64,000 nucleotides of DNA from positions 133,302-197,301 of the forward strand of contig LNKV01000012.1 of assembly GCA_001465935.1 (NCBI GenBank), read 5' to 3'. Both the position numbers and the translations under genes were made by a program. The stretch's first letter is position 1; every line of letters begins with the position of its first letter. Origin of the DNA: Clarireedia homoeocarpa (lineage: Eukaryota; Ascomycota; Leotiomycetes; Helotiales; Rutstroemiaceae). Under the pieces are notes generated by a model. The model was given only the letters and a program-made list of their open reading frames with translations. It was not told where the DNA came from and searched no databases. Below are positions 32,001-43,527 of the stretch, piece after piece.

Positions 32001-34313
32001 TTCTTGCTTGCTAGACCGAACAGGCGCAAGACCATCAATTTCATCGAAAAAAATGATACTTGGTTGCGTCTTTCTCGCTTCCTCGAACAACAAACGAAGT
32101 TGTCTTTCGGCTTCGCCGACCCATTTACTCAACGCATCAGCACCCTTTCGCATGTAGAATGTGATCTTTCGGCCACCTGAGCCAACACTGGCAGCAAGCG
32201 CTCTAGCCAAAAGGGTTTTACCAGTACCTGGTGAATGTTAAATGGGGGGACCTAAAAGAAAATGGATTAAGAAGCATAGTAGTAACTTACCTGGAGGACC
32301 ATGGAAGAGCACACCACGAGGAGGTGTAACATGAAACTTCAGGAAAAGCTCGGGGTATAGAAGAGGCATCTGAACCATCTCTTTCAGCTGGTCAATGTGT
32401 CCTTCAAGGCCACCAATCTTGCTAAAATCGACATTTTGATCAACACCAAGGGGATCCGCATCAGCTAAAGCTTTTTGACTCTTGACTTTTCCGAGATTTG
32501 CTGGGGTGCCTGTTATTGCCACTGTTGGGTCCGCAGTATTTGTCTGTCCTATGGGAGGAAGCAACCCAGGTATGGCTCCCATGGTTGCAGAAGTTGGGGT
32601 CATTCCAACATTGCCACCAATATTTGGTCGCTGCATGTTGTCATCGTCACTGCTGTCTGAATCAACGCCGCCTGTGGCACCTGTGCCCCAAGGGCCTCCA
32701 ATGACAGGAGTAGGACCACCCCCACCACCAAATGGACCAAATGTTGTGTATAAATTACGCTCCCATGGCTGACTGGCACCACCGCGTCCACCTCTGCCTC
32801 TACGTGAAGGGGTAGGCGCAGGGTCTTCGAGATCATCGTCTTGTGCATATATTTGATCCATTGGCATGATCTTATAATCCACTTGTTTTCGCTCACGGCG
32901 ACCTTTGGGCTCATACGAGATTTCCACGTCATTTCCACGTCTACGCCTTGATGGTCTAAGCTCCTGAAGCTCATCTGCCAATTCCTCGGGATCCAGTTCA
33001 TCTTCCCCATCCGATGCATCTGCACGCCTACGTGAAGTACTCTTTGACTTTCCACGTCCAGCTCCTCTGCCTCTCCTAGTTGGACTAGAAAATTCACCGT
33101 CGTCATCCTCGCCTTTCTTGGTTGGTGAAGCGTCCGACCCGGTCATTTCTTCTTCATCGGAACCTTCGCCTTCCGGAGTAAAATCACTACCGTCATCTTT
33201 GTCCTTCTTTGCACCCCTAGTTCTCAAACGTCGAACTCCTGTATTAGAAGCTTCCGCCTGTTCTTCTACTTCTTGCGCATCCAAACCTGCGCCACTTGAT
33301 CGGGAGGCTCTAGTGCGAGTTCTTGTAATAGGCTGCGAATCCTCATCATCATCGTCGTCCAAACCAACAGCCACTTGTGCCTGCTGAGACTCATTGACAG
33401 CAAGTTCGTCTATTTCTTCGTCATCGGCGGGCGCGTGATTCGACTCGGGATCGGCCTCGTCTGTTCCAACGATTTCGGGTTCCATAAGAATGTCGTCCCC
33501 TTCGGCATCAACATCAGGATCGGCATCAGCGTCTGCGGTTCCAGCTTGTACCTCTTCGTAAGAACTTGTTTCGTGTGCTTCTTCTTTAATCGTAGAGGCG
33601 GGTTGTTTGACACCTTTCGCACCCCTAGACCTGATCCGTCCAATTGGTTCTGGCGACCTGGACGCTCTAATAATATGTCTGCCAGAGTTTGAGAGTGCGA
33701 TCGGCTCATCGCCCTCTTCGGTGTGAGCTCGGGTACTCCTTCTAGTAATCGTAGATGTAGGTTCGGCGCTTGCGCGAGTTCTCGCGGCACTACCAGCCCT
33801 GGTAGTACGGGCTGGGGTTGAGCCTTTGGGCATTTTGAGTGTTATCAGCAGCTTATTCTCTGTCGGCTTCTTTTTCTTGGTAGTTGGCTCTTTTATATCT
33901 TCGGGGTCTTCGCCTTCGTCCCGTACTCGTGTTCTCTTGTTAGATCTCTTCGGGCGAACTTCTTCTTCGGAATCCTCAACCAAGTCGGCAACGTCACTCT
34001 CACTGCTCTCTCCGTAGTTGACTGATTTCTTTGCAGCTTTTCGTACCGCGCGTCCAGTCTTCTCATTCATCTCAAAGTTCTCTTCCTCTTCTTCTTCCGA
34101 GAACGAGTCTTCTAGCAGACTGTCTTCATCCTCGTCATCCGAAACGTCAGAACCCTTGTACTTATTGCGCTTCTTCTGCCCTCCCTTCTTTTGTGGTTTG
34201 GACCTTGGCTTTTTCGTGGATCTTCGTGGATTTACTTCGGTGGGAGAAAAGTCGTCGTCGTCAGAATCCGACTTGTTAGGATCGAAATTATCCACTCTTC
34301 GCTTCTGTGGCAT
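29083..34313 (-). CDS. yta7: YTA7/ATAD2-type AAA+ ATPase with bromodomain
   Basis: Nuclear chromatin ATPase; family members bind histone tails, act at chromatin boundaries and evict or load histone H3. Four exons (32291-34313, 31221-32227, 30900-31172 and 29083-30849), 1689 aa. Residues 1-560 are acidic and basic low complexity. The first AAA+ domain has FSKIGGLEGHIDQLKEMV, the Walker A GPPGTGKT spanning intron 1 (K678), Walker B IIFFDEID (D736/E737), sensor VIGATNRPD and arginine finger RRPGRFDRE. A second AAA module is degenerate (LLIGGESGMGQAYLGG; no Walker A lysine). The C-terminal part (about 1160-1300) is an atypical bromodomain, with FYNLDTNMIEERLANGFYAR and PKDFLADIKTLAKDAK. The Ser/Thr/Gln-rich tail ends DDPDTQ. 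Both AAA modules and the bromodomain occur in the order typical of this family. Confidence 0.95.
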
Positions 34314-35302
34314 GGCGTGGAGTCAATACGGAAAAAAATGCCGAAGTCGAAATCGCGAATGGGACTCGAGGCGATATTGATTCGTCGATATTCACCGTTT
34401 AGTAAAACATGAGTGCTTTTTGCGCGCTACTTGGGATATAATTCGCAAGCGATATTGAGGTATTGCTGGACACCTCGCAGAGGAATGGGGCATCAGAATT
34501 TTAATGCAGAGTAAAAGAGGGTTTAGCGACAGTGAATTGTTTCCTGTCGATAAATCTCTGCGGGTATCTTGATGAACTGAAGGAAATCTTTTGGGTGATG
34601 TTGATGTTCAGGAAGCTGATTTCTCGCGTTGAGTCCTGCCTGGCTTTCCCGATCTCGCTTAAGTAACCACGCTAGTGGCACGACTCCACCCAATGAATGT
34701 GCCACACCAAAGATTGGGGTAAGCTGCAAAGTGAGATCTTCACACTTGAGAAGGATCCAGTGACGAAAATTGAAATAACAGCAACAATTGGAACTCCATC
34801 AACAACGATAGATCTATCGCGACAACTGCAGAAAACACGCGGAAATGACTCTAGGAGTCCATTGAGATACTTACGGTACCGTTTTTGACGCCCGAAAAGG
34901 TTTTTGAACATGTTGGTGTGTGGATTTTTTTGAAGGTCTGAAGAACGGTTAAGACAAAAGAAATTGATACTCGTCGTCGTCCTTTAGCTCCATGCGGCTT
35001 AAAAGCTTATCTGAAATAGAGTCTTGTTCCTGGACCCTCATTGCGGGGAATGATGCCCGGCAGTAACACACACGTGATATTGAGATCATCTCGATCATGT
35101 GACATCATGCAACACTTTTGATTATTGGGCATGAACATTATTTCAAGGTCAACGCCTGTCGGCCTCAATAAAAGAAAGGTCTTAAAAAAGACGCCAGAAT
35201 TTGTGCGATTATCCTCGTATGACACGAGTTATTCCCCATTCCACTCAAGCATACTGTAGCAGAAAACATCAAGTCGGCCACCACCAGATCACCGAACTCC
35301 TC
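34314..35302. other. Intergenic with a hydrolase-like relic
   Basis: About 1 kb between YTA7 (leftward) and the GST gene. The left part is the YTA7 promoter region; a minus-strand relic at 34523-34911 is listed separately. Confidence 0.45.
34523..34911 (-). pseudogene. Possible small alpha/beta-hydrolase-like relic
   Basis: The minus strand opens with MFKNLFGRQKRYR and a donor-like GTAAGT. Further on another frame reads LQLTPIFGVAHSLGGVVPLA, a G-x-H/S-x-S-L-G-G nucleophile-elbow-like motif, and WLLKRDRESQAGLNARNQLP to a stop at 34523. The two parts cannot be joined in frame by a convincing intron, and the interval between them contains a stop in the needed frame. Either it is an unusual gene structure or a decayed fragment. 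Family uncertain (DUF1350-like by motif only). Confidence 0.3.
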
Positions 35303-36192
35303 TCACAACTTTGCTTTTCCTCTCTTGCTCCCTCTCACAATTTCTATATCCCTAAACTCTACTCCCAAAAACATCCAGATGAAATGAAACCTATCACTTC
35401 CAAAAAACGGTTCCTCTTTGCCCTCTCCATTCCTCACCCACAACCACGGCGCACCGAAAGCACCTCTATCCAGCGCCTCTTTCGTATTTGCTAACAACTT
35501 ATCTTTCCACTCCTTCTCTGTGGCCTTTTGCATGATCTCCGCGACTTGCTCTGGAGTGAACGTTCCTAGACCTGTGAGAAATTCCTTGAAGGTTTCAGGC
35601 ACGGTGATGTTTTTCTGGGGAGGAACCCAGAGCGCGTTGAAGAATTCGAGCCAGGTAGATTCGAAAATCTCAGAAGGATAGGCAGATTTAATGAAGCAAA
35701 GGGCACGTTGAGGCTACGAGGAAATGTTAGATGGACTACTGGATGAAAGGGGCGGATAAAGGTAACATACAAGAAGAGTTACAGGTGGGAAGAATGGTGA
35801 AGGCTGTAAATCTGGCAAGCCATGATATAATTTCGTGCGAGCACTATCAAACTTGCTGTATCTTGCTTTGGCGGGAAGTGTCCAAGGAGGAACGTTTCCC
35901 GAACCGTGGTTTATACCGCCGAGGAAGACGGGGATGAAGCTTTCTTAATTAGCATCTTAACTAAATTACCAGATAAATAAGAACCATACTTGACAGTAAC
36001 ATCATGCGTGAGCAAAACCTCTCTATTCTTTCTGAGATGGGTCAGCGCCGCATAACTGTAAAACGAAGCTTCACATTGATTAGCACGACAACACCAAACA
36101 CAACGTGGGGGACGTAGTTGTGGGGAAGAATCCGGGGAAATAGGAACAGGAAACTTACAGCAATCAAGGTAGCAATCAATATTTCCCGGCAT
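35303..36192 (-). CDS. Kappa-class glutathione S-transferase (DsbA-like fold)
   Basis: Four exons (36159-36192, 36068 to 35990, 35939 to 35771 and 35713 to 35303), 230 aa, the usual GST-kappa size. The N-terminus MPGNIDCYLDCSSFYSYAAL corresponds to the beta-strand and active-site loop of the thioredoxin-like half; the catalytic Ser is expected in this SSFYSY segment. NFIPVFLGGINHGSGNVPPW then forms the typical fungal GST-kappa signature. The C-terminal RGAFGAPWLWVRNGEGKEEP is the cis-Pro loop (GAPW) region, followed by FGSDRFHFIWMFLG. No obvious peroxisomal tripeptide: the end is KAKL. Divergent from an SDR gene 384 bp away. Confidence 0.88.
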
Positions 36193-36576
36193 TTTGGAGA
36201 GTAATCAAAAATTCCGACACCGATGAGATATATTTCGTGCTTTGAAGAGCGACTTAGATATATGCCCTCAAGGAAGCTGATTGTGCCGTTGCGAGATGCC
36301 TCGGCTATGCGGCCGACGAGCTTGATCACTAAACATCTCGAGGAGCTTTCGGACGACAACATGCATACCAACCCGACAACAACGCGAGACAGTAAAACGA
36401 AGTCTGATATTTTTGGATCAGCAATGCCGAGGTTGTGTTCTGGAGTGAAACATACGGACGTGGCTTTTGATATAATGCTAGAATTCACACATTAGTCTTT
36501 GATTTCACGAGAAGAAGGAAGAAGCTTCCTCATAAATCTTTCACTCATACACATATTCGTGCCTTAATTACCAAAC
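36193..36576. promoter_or_regulatory. Divergent promoter of GST-kappa and SDR genes
   Basis: 384 bp between two start codons pointing outward; both promoters must be here. No TATA box I would defend. Confidence 0.5.
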
Positions 36577-37651
36577 ATGTCTTCGACCACGCAAAAAGTA
36601 GCTCTTGTGATCGGCGCATCTCGAGGAATCGGGAGACAAATCGCCATTGACCTTGCGAAAAACGGATATGCAGGTAAGGTCACTATACAACTCCCGTGCC
36701 CCTGAGCACTAAACAAAAATCATTAACAAGTACACCAGTGATCGTCTCCGCCAAATCCACCAGCGATGCCGAGAAATGCACACCATTCCCTCCGGACCCC
36801 AACTCAAGTGCTTCAACCATCAGCACCGTGTGCCGAGAAATCGTCTCCAGCGGCGGAACATGCGTCGCCATTCCCTGCGACGTGCGTTCGCACGCCTCCA
36901 TCTCGTCCCTCGTTTCACAAAGCATTGCTCAGTTCTCTCGCATCGATGTACTAATCTACAATTCCGGTGCTATTTTCCATTCCAGCGTGCTCACTACTCC
37001 ACTATCCCGCTACATGTTGATGGAGTCTGTTAACCCTAACGGACTGTATGCATCAATCCAAGCATGTCTTCCCTATTGGGAAAAACAGGATTGGAAAGCG
37101 AAGATTGTGGTTATTTGTCCACCGATATATAGTCGATTCTTCAGAGGCAAGACGGCGTATGCTATGGGGAAAGTGGGCATGAGTGTGCTGGTCAAGGGGA
37201 TGGCGATGGATTTGCAGAGGATGGGGGAGAAGGGGAAGGATATGGCGATTGTGGGTTTGTGGCCTGCTGTTGTATGTTATCTATTTTCTTTGTTGCCGTC
37301 ACATTCTATTCCTTTACCACACCTTGCTAACTCCACGAAAAGGCAGTAGAGTCCGCCGCAACAGCGCATTTCTCCACCCCATCATCCTCCCTCCGCCATC
37401 CACGCATCTTCTCTGATGCCATTCTCTCCATGCTTTCAGCTCCCGTCCCTGATATAAATGGGTTATTAACAACAGATGAAGATTACCTGCGGGAGCATGA
37501 TGGTGTAGAAGATTTTAGCGGATATGCATTAGTTCCCGGGACGACACCAAGGAGGATCATGCCTATGAAGTTCCCAGATTTGACAGTTGAGGAACAGGAT
37601 GACGAGGGAGTGAGGATGGATAGTGCGATTAAGAAGGAAAGTAAATTGTAG
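36577..37651 (+). CDS. Short-chain dehydrogenase, HSDL2-like
   Basis: NAD(P)-dependent SDR. Three exons (36577-36673, 36739-37271 and 37343-37651), 312 aa. The dinucleotide-binding motif is GASRGIG (residues 13-19). The central fold has DVLIYNSGAIF (normally NAG). The active-site Y-x-x-x-K is present (TAYAMGK), but the usual catalytic Ser is replaced by a stretch reading VVICPPIYS, as in human HSDL2, where the same position reads SPP. The C-terminal extension (FSGYALVPGTTPRRIMPMKF) lacks an SCP2 domain. HSDL2 relatives are linked to lipid metabolism; substrate unknown. The Asp/Glu stretch near the end is less conserved. Confidence 0.85.
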
Positions 37652-37912
37652 CTAGTGAAACGCGTCTCAAAATAAGATAGACATATAATAAGACGTTTAT
37701 AAGCTGCTGAAGTAGCTGTTCTGGTCAACCCGCGAATTAATGTAGCTATATCAGAGAAATACCACTGAATAAGAGTTGGACCGGAACTCAGGCAAAGACA
37801 TAGCATAAAGATATCAGGTTAAATGTCTTTTGCAGTATACGAGGAGTAGATCAGCACTTGATCAGACTCCTAATCATTTATTTATATCTATCATCTATAA
37901 TAACCAACCATA

Positions 37913-39757
37913 TCACCTACCATCTAGTGCAACTCCAGAAACTATATCATTGCTAGCGCAAACCGGGGCATTTGCAGGGAGTGGCACCTCTTCCAGATCG
38001 TTGACTCCCTCGCCAACTCTCACCTTAACCTCCTCAACATCCTCCACAGCTTTCACATCCTCAACCTCCTTATTCTCTTTACCCTTAGCCTCCCCCTTCT
38101 CTTTCCCCTTATCCTTCTTCCCCAAAGTCAAACTCCCCTTCGCCAACGCCTCTGTCGGCAAAGGTCTCACATACGCTTGAATGACCCACCACGGTCTCTT
38201 ACATTTCCTAACTGTCTCTAGCGAACTCTCATCCATTTGCAGTTCTGAGCCTTCTCCTTTTCCATCCGCACCCTTCTTCATCTTCTCTTCTCTTTCCCTC
38301 TCGCCCCTCTCCACTTCCTCTCTATAACTCTCCCCATTCGTCCTCTCATACTCTAAAATTCCTTCCTTGACAGCCTTCTCCGTCATCGTTAATACATTCT
38401 CATAAGCCTCCATATCCCCCGCTCTACATTTTGCTAATGCATCTCTGATATTATGATATTTAGAGACGAGCGGCCTCAACATCTTGAAGCAGTGGGGTTG
38501 CATAGATATCATGTTTGGGTTTGTGGATCTCGGTTTCTTCTCCGCTCTCTGCTTCTTCTTCGGTGGTCCTTCTTCTTCTTGCTCTTCCACTTCCTCGTCC
38601 ACCGGATCACCTAACTTGAATAGCGGAGTTCTCTTCGGTGGCTCGACTTCCAACACGTATTTCCAGATGATATCTAGATACCTCCTCAATACGGCATCCA
38701 TTCTCCAACCGCCTAGTTCCGCGTCTGCACCTTTTCCTCTCCAAAACTCACGACCTTCCTCTCCTTTTGCTGGCACCTCTGAGAAAATCGCGGGATTATA
38801 AAGATTTCCTTCCGCACTCATCACACCATCCACTCCCGTAACTCTCAAACACTCATCAATATCTTCTCTTCCCAATACATTCCCATTGGCAAACATAACA
38901 ATCTCCTTCGGCAAACTCTCCCTCAAAAACTTCAGAACCTGCCAATCCGCCAACCCCGTCTTGTGTCCCTTCATATCCCTCGTCCGTCCATGAACCGTCA
39001 AAATACTGGCTCCGGCCCTGACCACCATCTGCGCATATTCTAACGTTTTCTCTTTGGTTTCTAGTATGCGAATTTTTGCAGTAACCGGGATATCTAATTC
39101 TTTATGTAGTTTATTGATCAAATTGAAGATCAAATCTTGATGTTCCTGTAAAAATGCTCCATATTTTCCCTTCCGCGCAATACCCTGTGGACATCCAAGG
39201 TTCAGATCAACAGCGTCACAAAATGGCGCAACGTATTTTGCGGATTCCAATAATTCGTCGGGCTCATTGGCGCAAAACTGTACAAAAAGAGGACGATCGA
39301 ACTTGGGATTTCCGTCGAGGAATCGATCTTTAGGCGACGGAGGAGATGAGGGGTCAGGCTGTGATGTGAGAGAGGTACGCAGAGGTTGGAAATGCAAATC
39401 GCGGAATTTGGCAGTTTCGGAAAACATGCGCGCATGAAACATGGGCGAGTACGCTAGAAGTGATTTGTTGCTTTCTGGTGTCATGAAGGAGCGAGAGAGC
39501 ATACGCCAGGCCTGAAGTCATGATAGTGTTAGAGTGCTGCGAGTATCTAGACCTTCTGGTTATAAATGGAGGGCACTCACGAATTCGGACTGGTCGACCA
39601 TAGGCGCGAGAATGAACTTTGGACTACCAATACTCTCGTAGAACGCACGGCCATGGAGCTTCTTTGACGGAGCATTTGCGCCATTGCTACCAATCTCAGA
39701 TGCGCCATTTGTAGGAATCATTGCTTCCGCCCCCAGCTTGTCGTTTGAGATCGTCAT
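37913..39757 (-). CDS. dus1: tRNA-dihydrouridine synthase, DUS1 type
   Basis: FMN-dependent reductase that makes dihydrouridine at positions 16/17 of cytoplasmic tRNAs (family knowledge). Two exons: 39581-39757 and 37913-39511; 591 aa, longer than the core enzyme because of a Lys/Glu-rich C-terminal region. Conserved motifs: ILAPMVDQSEFAWRMLSRSF at the FMN site, NLGCPQGIARKGKYGAFL with the catalytic cysteine (C166), LTVHGRTRDMKGHKTG and ANGNVLGREDIDECL, then GVMSAEGNLYNPAIF. The tail (about residues 340-591) is disordered with KEKGEAKGKENKEVEDVKAV. I chose the ATG at 39757; upstream codons stay open to about 39838 but without an ATG. The gene is convergent with the SDR gene, 261 bp apart. Confidence 0.93.
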
Positions 39758-40816
39758 GATGGATCGAGTGCGAAGCGTAAAAGATTGGCGGGTGCCAGCC
39801 CACAGCCTTGTGTGAATTCGATAGATAAAGGCAGCCACAATTAGATGAGTATAAGAGAGTTACACACGAAGAGACTACACACTTGAAAAAAACTGTATAG
39901 ATTGCGAAGAAAGAAAAGTTTTAGCGGGGCTTTCTCGCGATGCTGATGAGGCTACTACGATAAAGTCTTGGCCTACATACAAAGTGCCACACCTTGTGGC
40001 GGTGCACGCATTTCTCCATCTTTCTGCTATTGTGGGGATTAAGACTACAAGTGGCCAAGGTTCCAGTTCATGTCCTCAGAGGTTTGGCAAAAGCTTTTTT
40101 GAACTACAGAACTGCGCAGTCCTAAAGACCATAAGACTCTTTGGTTCTTGGGCACCGCGGTCTTTTTCACTACATCCACTCCGAATAGACAATATTATTT
40201 GGTCTGTCTCTCCTTCTTCTATTGATCTCTCAATGGTGATGAACACTGTCAACACTGTCAATTACAACCACCGCTAGAACTAAAGGCGCTGATCAAAATC
40301 TTGACACAACAAGCGTTGTCAAGCGCTGACTCTTATGCAAGCCGCTAAGTCCCTTCCAAGTGGATAACCGATAGAGAATACGAAATGGGGTGCACTACTT
40401 GTCGTACTTCTGCTCCAGCTAATGGCCTCCGAATTCGACGTTTTGCGTAAGAATGCCGATCGTACTACAGTCAATGACACGCAATTCTCCTTTTGCACCT
40501 ATCACCGATTGGATGGATGCATTAGCCTGCATTATCTTTCACCATCCCCTTGCTCCATCCCCGCAAGACACAATGCGGGGGTGGGCGGCAGCCAGTTTTA
40601 TCACCGGCCGGTATTTTGTTGAGAACTGGAGCTTAATTGAGCTTAATTGAGCTTAGTTGAGCTTTATCGTATGCTTTTTTATCTTGTACTACGTGGCACA
40701 CCGTCTGAAGTTTTCCTCGTCGTACATATACATCGTCCGAGGCCAGCTCATTTGTGAAAATCCTCCGAATTGATCCAACGCTCGGTCTCGACCTCACGAA
40801 GTCCACTCTAACAAAT
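39758..40816. other. Intergenic, divergent promoters of DUS1 and MFS genes
   Basis: 1.06 kb, no gene seen. It has a small tandem array of GAGCTTAATT at 40629-40665, about 150-190 bp upstream of the MFS start codon. Confidence 0.45.
40629..40665. repeat. 10-bp tandem repeat upstream of MFS gene
   Basis: Units GAGCTTAATT, GAGCTTAATT, GAGCTTAGTT, GAGCTTTATC in a row. Each contains the AGCTTAATT core; could be a promoter element array or simple slippage. Confidence 0.75.
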
Positions 40817-42620
40817 ATGGAGAAAACAGCAAGTCCACCTTCAGAAACACCCAGTGTGAACAATGGAGACGAGAAAGTACAGACAGCAGAATTAGAAAAT
40901 GTAGATATTGATACAGCCGAAAGGATTCAGATCACCCCGGAGCAGGACCGTCTCATTACCAAGAAGTTTGACAGACATATTGTACCATGGCTATTTGGGC
41001 TCTGGCTTCTAGCATTCATCGATCGATCGAACATTGGAAATGCGAAGATCGATGGACTGGCTAAGGATTTGGGTATTCTCAAGGGGACGAAGTTCAATAT
41101 TGCTCTTGCGATATTCTATGTACCTTATATAATTGTTGACGGTATGTCCATATCTTAATTTTTCTAGCCCATACTACGTCTAAGATACAAGCAGTTCCTT
41201 CAAACTGGCTCGTCAAACGCATCGGAGCCGGAACCTACCTTCCCAGTCTCGTTATGGGCTGGGGTCTAATAAGCCTCTGCATCGGCTTCGTCACCACCTG
41301 GTCCGGCCTAATGGTCGCTCGATTCTTCCTCGGGCTTATGGAAGGCGGTCTACTCGGGGGCATGATAATCTATCTCGCCATGTTCTATCGCCGCCATCAG
41401 CTCATGCGACGCATCGGACTTTTCTACTGCGCAGCACCTTTATCCGGCGCATTTGGCGGACTGCTCGCTACTGGACTCTCCGAGATCAAAACCCGAAATT
41501 ACAACGGCTGGCCCTTTATCTTCTTCGTCGAAGGAGCAATCACCGTTGTTTTCGGGACCGTGGCCATTTTGTTTCTGCCGCATACGCCTTCTCAGTCGAA
41601 GTTTCTTACCGAAGAAGAGAGACATATAGCGGTTGAGCGAATGAAACTTGACTCACATGGTGCTGCTCCCACGGGTTCGGTTGATAGCGAGAAATTTGCG
41701 TGGCATTGGGTGAAGATGGCAGTATTCAATTGGAATACTTGGCTTCTTTCGTTGAATTTCTTTGCGGTTATCACACCAATTTACTCATTTTCGCTGTTTC
41801 TGCCTACTATTATTTCAGCGTTGGGGTATACGCGAGTTAACGGTACGTCTTTTTTCTCTCCCTTTCTTCTTTTTTAGGCTTTCGCTCACACGCTCCACCC
41901 CTTTAGCAAATCTCTTGACAGTCCCTCCAAATATGGCCGCTTTCCTTAGCGTGCTCCTCGTCACTACTTTGTCTGATAGGTACAAGCGTCGCGGTATTTT
42001 TATGCTGATCGGTGCTACTATCGCAATTATCGGTTACATCATGCTCATTGCTACATCTCGACCTCACGTCCAGTATGGAGGTACATTTCTTGTCGCTGCT
42101 GGTAGTTTTGCATGTCCCCCAGTTGTCATGGGTATGTTCTATCCTGCATCGACATTTAACACGCCTATGCTACTTCTACTTTCCACTCCCACCCCTCTCC
42201 CCGCTTCACTCTCCATTCCTCTATCTCCCCCCCAGAAGAGAAACTCCTAACTAATCTCCCCGTCCCTTTCTAGGCTGGCTCGCAAACAACACCTCCCCGC
42301 ACTACGTCCGCGCCTCCGCCAGCGGCCTGCAAATCGGACTCGCCAACATCGCCGCCTTCATCGCAACATTCACATATGTTTCTTCCGACGCGCCTCGCTA
42401 CAAAACCGGACATGCGATAAATCTCGGTGTCTTGGGTCTTTGTTTAGTCGTCACTAGTATCACGATGGGGTATTGCAAGTGGGAGAATGGGGTGCGGGAA
42501 AGAGGAGGAAGAGATGGACGGTTACTTGAAGGAGGGGAGGATAGGGAGGGAGGGAGAGCGGGGCTGGGGAGAGGGCTGGGGTTGGGGCATAGACATCCGG
42601 AGTTTAGATATACGGTTTAG
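40817..42620 (+). CDS. MFS transporter of the allantoate permease (ACS) family
   Basis: Plasma-membrane carrier for small organic anions such as allantoate, nicotinate or pantothenate-type substrates; the substrate cannot be deduced. Four exons (40817-41141, 41195-41842, 41907-42131 and 42274-42620), 514 aa. Signatures: KFDRHIVPWLFGLWLLAFID with RSNIGNAKIDGL (TM1 and loop), YVPYIIVDVPSNWLVKRIG (TM2), RFFLGLMEGGLLGGMIIYLA (TM4/5), YNGWPFIFFVEGAITVV and YRRHQLMRRIGLFYCAAPLS. About twelve TM segments are seen. The C-terminus after TM12 carries an unusual Gly/Arg/Glu-rich stretch (REGGRAGLGRGLGLGHRHPE). Start: first ATG after a stop-free leader without ATG. Confidence 0.92.
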
Positions 42621-43527
42621 GTGGTGGGTGGGGTAAGGGGTTGAATAGCAAGGTTTGGATGAAGGTTACGGGGGATGAAGAAGAGATGCGGTGGGGTATT
42701 AGGTAGGGCTGCATGATAGACTTCCTTGGTAATGCATAGAGATGACACATTGAAGCAAAGAAGAATAGTATTTCTTGCCTACTTGCTACCTGACCCAACG
42801 CCAGCCAGACAAATAAATAAACTCAAAAAGGCAACACTCCGAGTCCAGAACAAGAAAACAGAAAGAAAAGAAGAACCCCACAAAAATTAATCAAAATAAA
42901 AGGAATACTGGATTTCCCTTCGTTAGAAATGAAAGAATCCAAAGTGGATCCGCGCCGCCCACAATAGCTCAAGAAAGCAGACCTGCAACCAAACGCCCGG
43001 GTACCAAGGAAAAGGAAGTTAGCGAGGATAACAAGAAAGAGTAGAGGAAAAGAAGAATCAGAGAGAGGGAGGAAGAGACGAGAGGAGAAAAGAAGAGAGT
43101 AGAGGTAGAGGTAGTTGGCGGCAAGGATAAATGAAAAGAGAGAACCGGTGAAGTAAAGGTAAAAAGGCGAGAACTGCACCAAAGCCTGAGGCCGAGGAAC
43201 CGCCACATCTCTCGAAGCGTACCTCTCTGCGCGCCCGGGTTGAGTATGGGGAAAAAATAGGATAGGAGATGGAAAAGAAGAAGACAAAAAAGAATGGCCC
43301 GACAAACAACACCGGATCCCCACGGATCAGAAGAAAACCCAAAGGTAGCATGGCGAAAACACAAGCAAAACCCCTCAGATAGTAAAAGAAAAAGAGAGCA
43401 AAGGATAAGCAAGCAAACCCCCAACTCCAAAACCAAGCAACATCCCCCTCTCCACTACAACCCTTGATCCCTCTGCTGATCTCCTCCTACTCCAACAGCA
43501 TCACCAAATAACATCCTCCTGAATCTC
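42621..43527. other. Intergenic between MFS and secreted-protein genes
   Basis: Purine-rich on the plus strand (43000-43300), which makes long Leu/Phe/Ser-rich open frames on the minus strand that I regard as non-coding. No gene supported. Confidence 0.5.

Noticed and set aside
32475..34412. Several plus-strand open frames opposite YTA7
   Set aside because: Mirrors of acidic and basic low-complexity coding sequence on the other strand.
42823..43436. Overlapping minus-strand open frames, Leu/Phe/Ser-rich
   Set aside because: All three frames are open because of purine-rich plus-strand DNA; no splice-site or start context and no domain.
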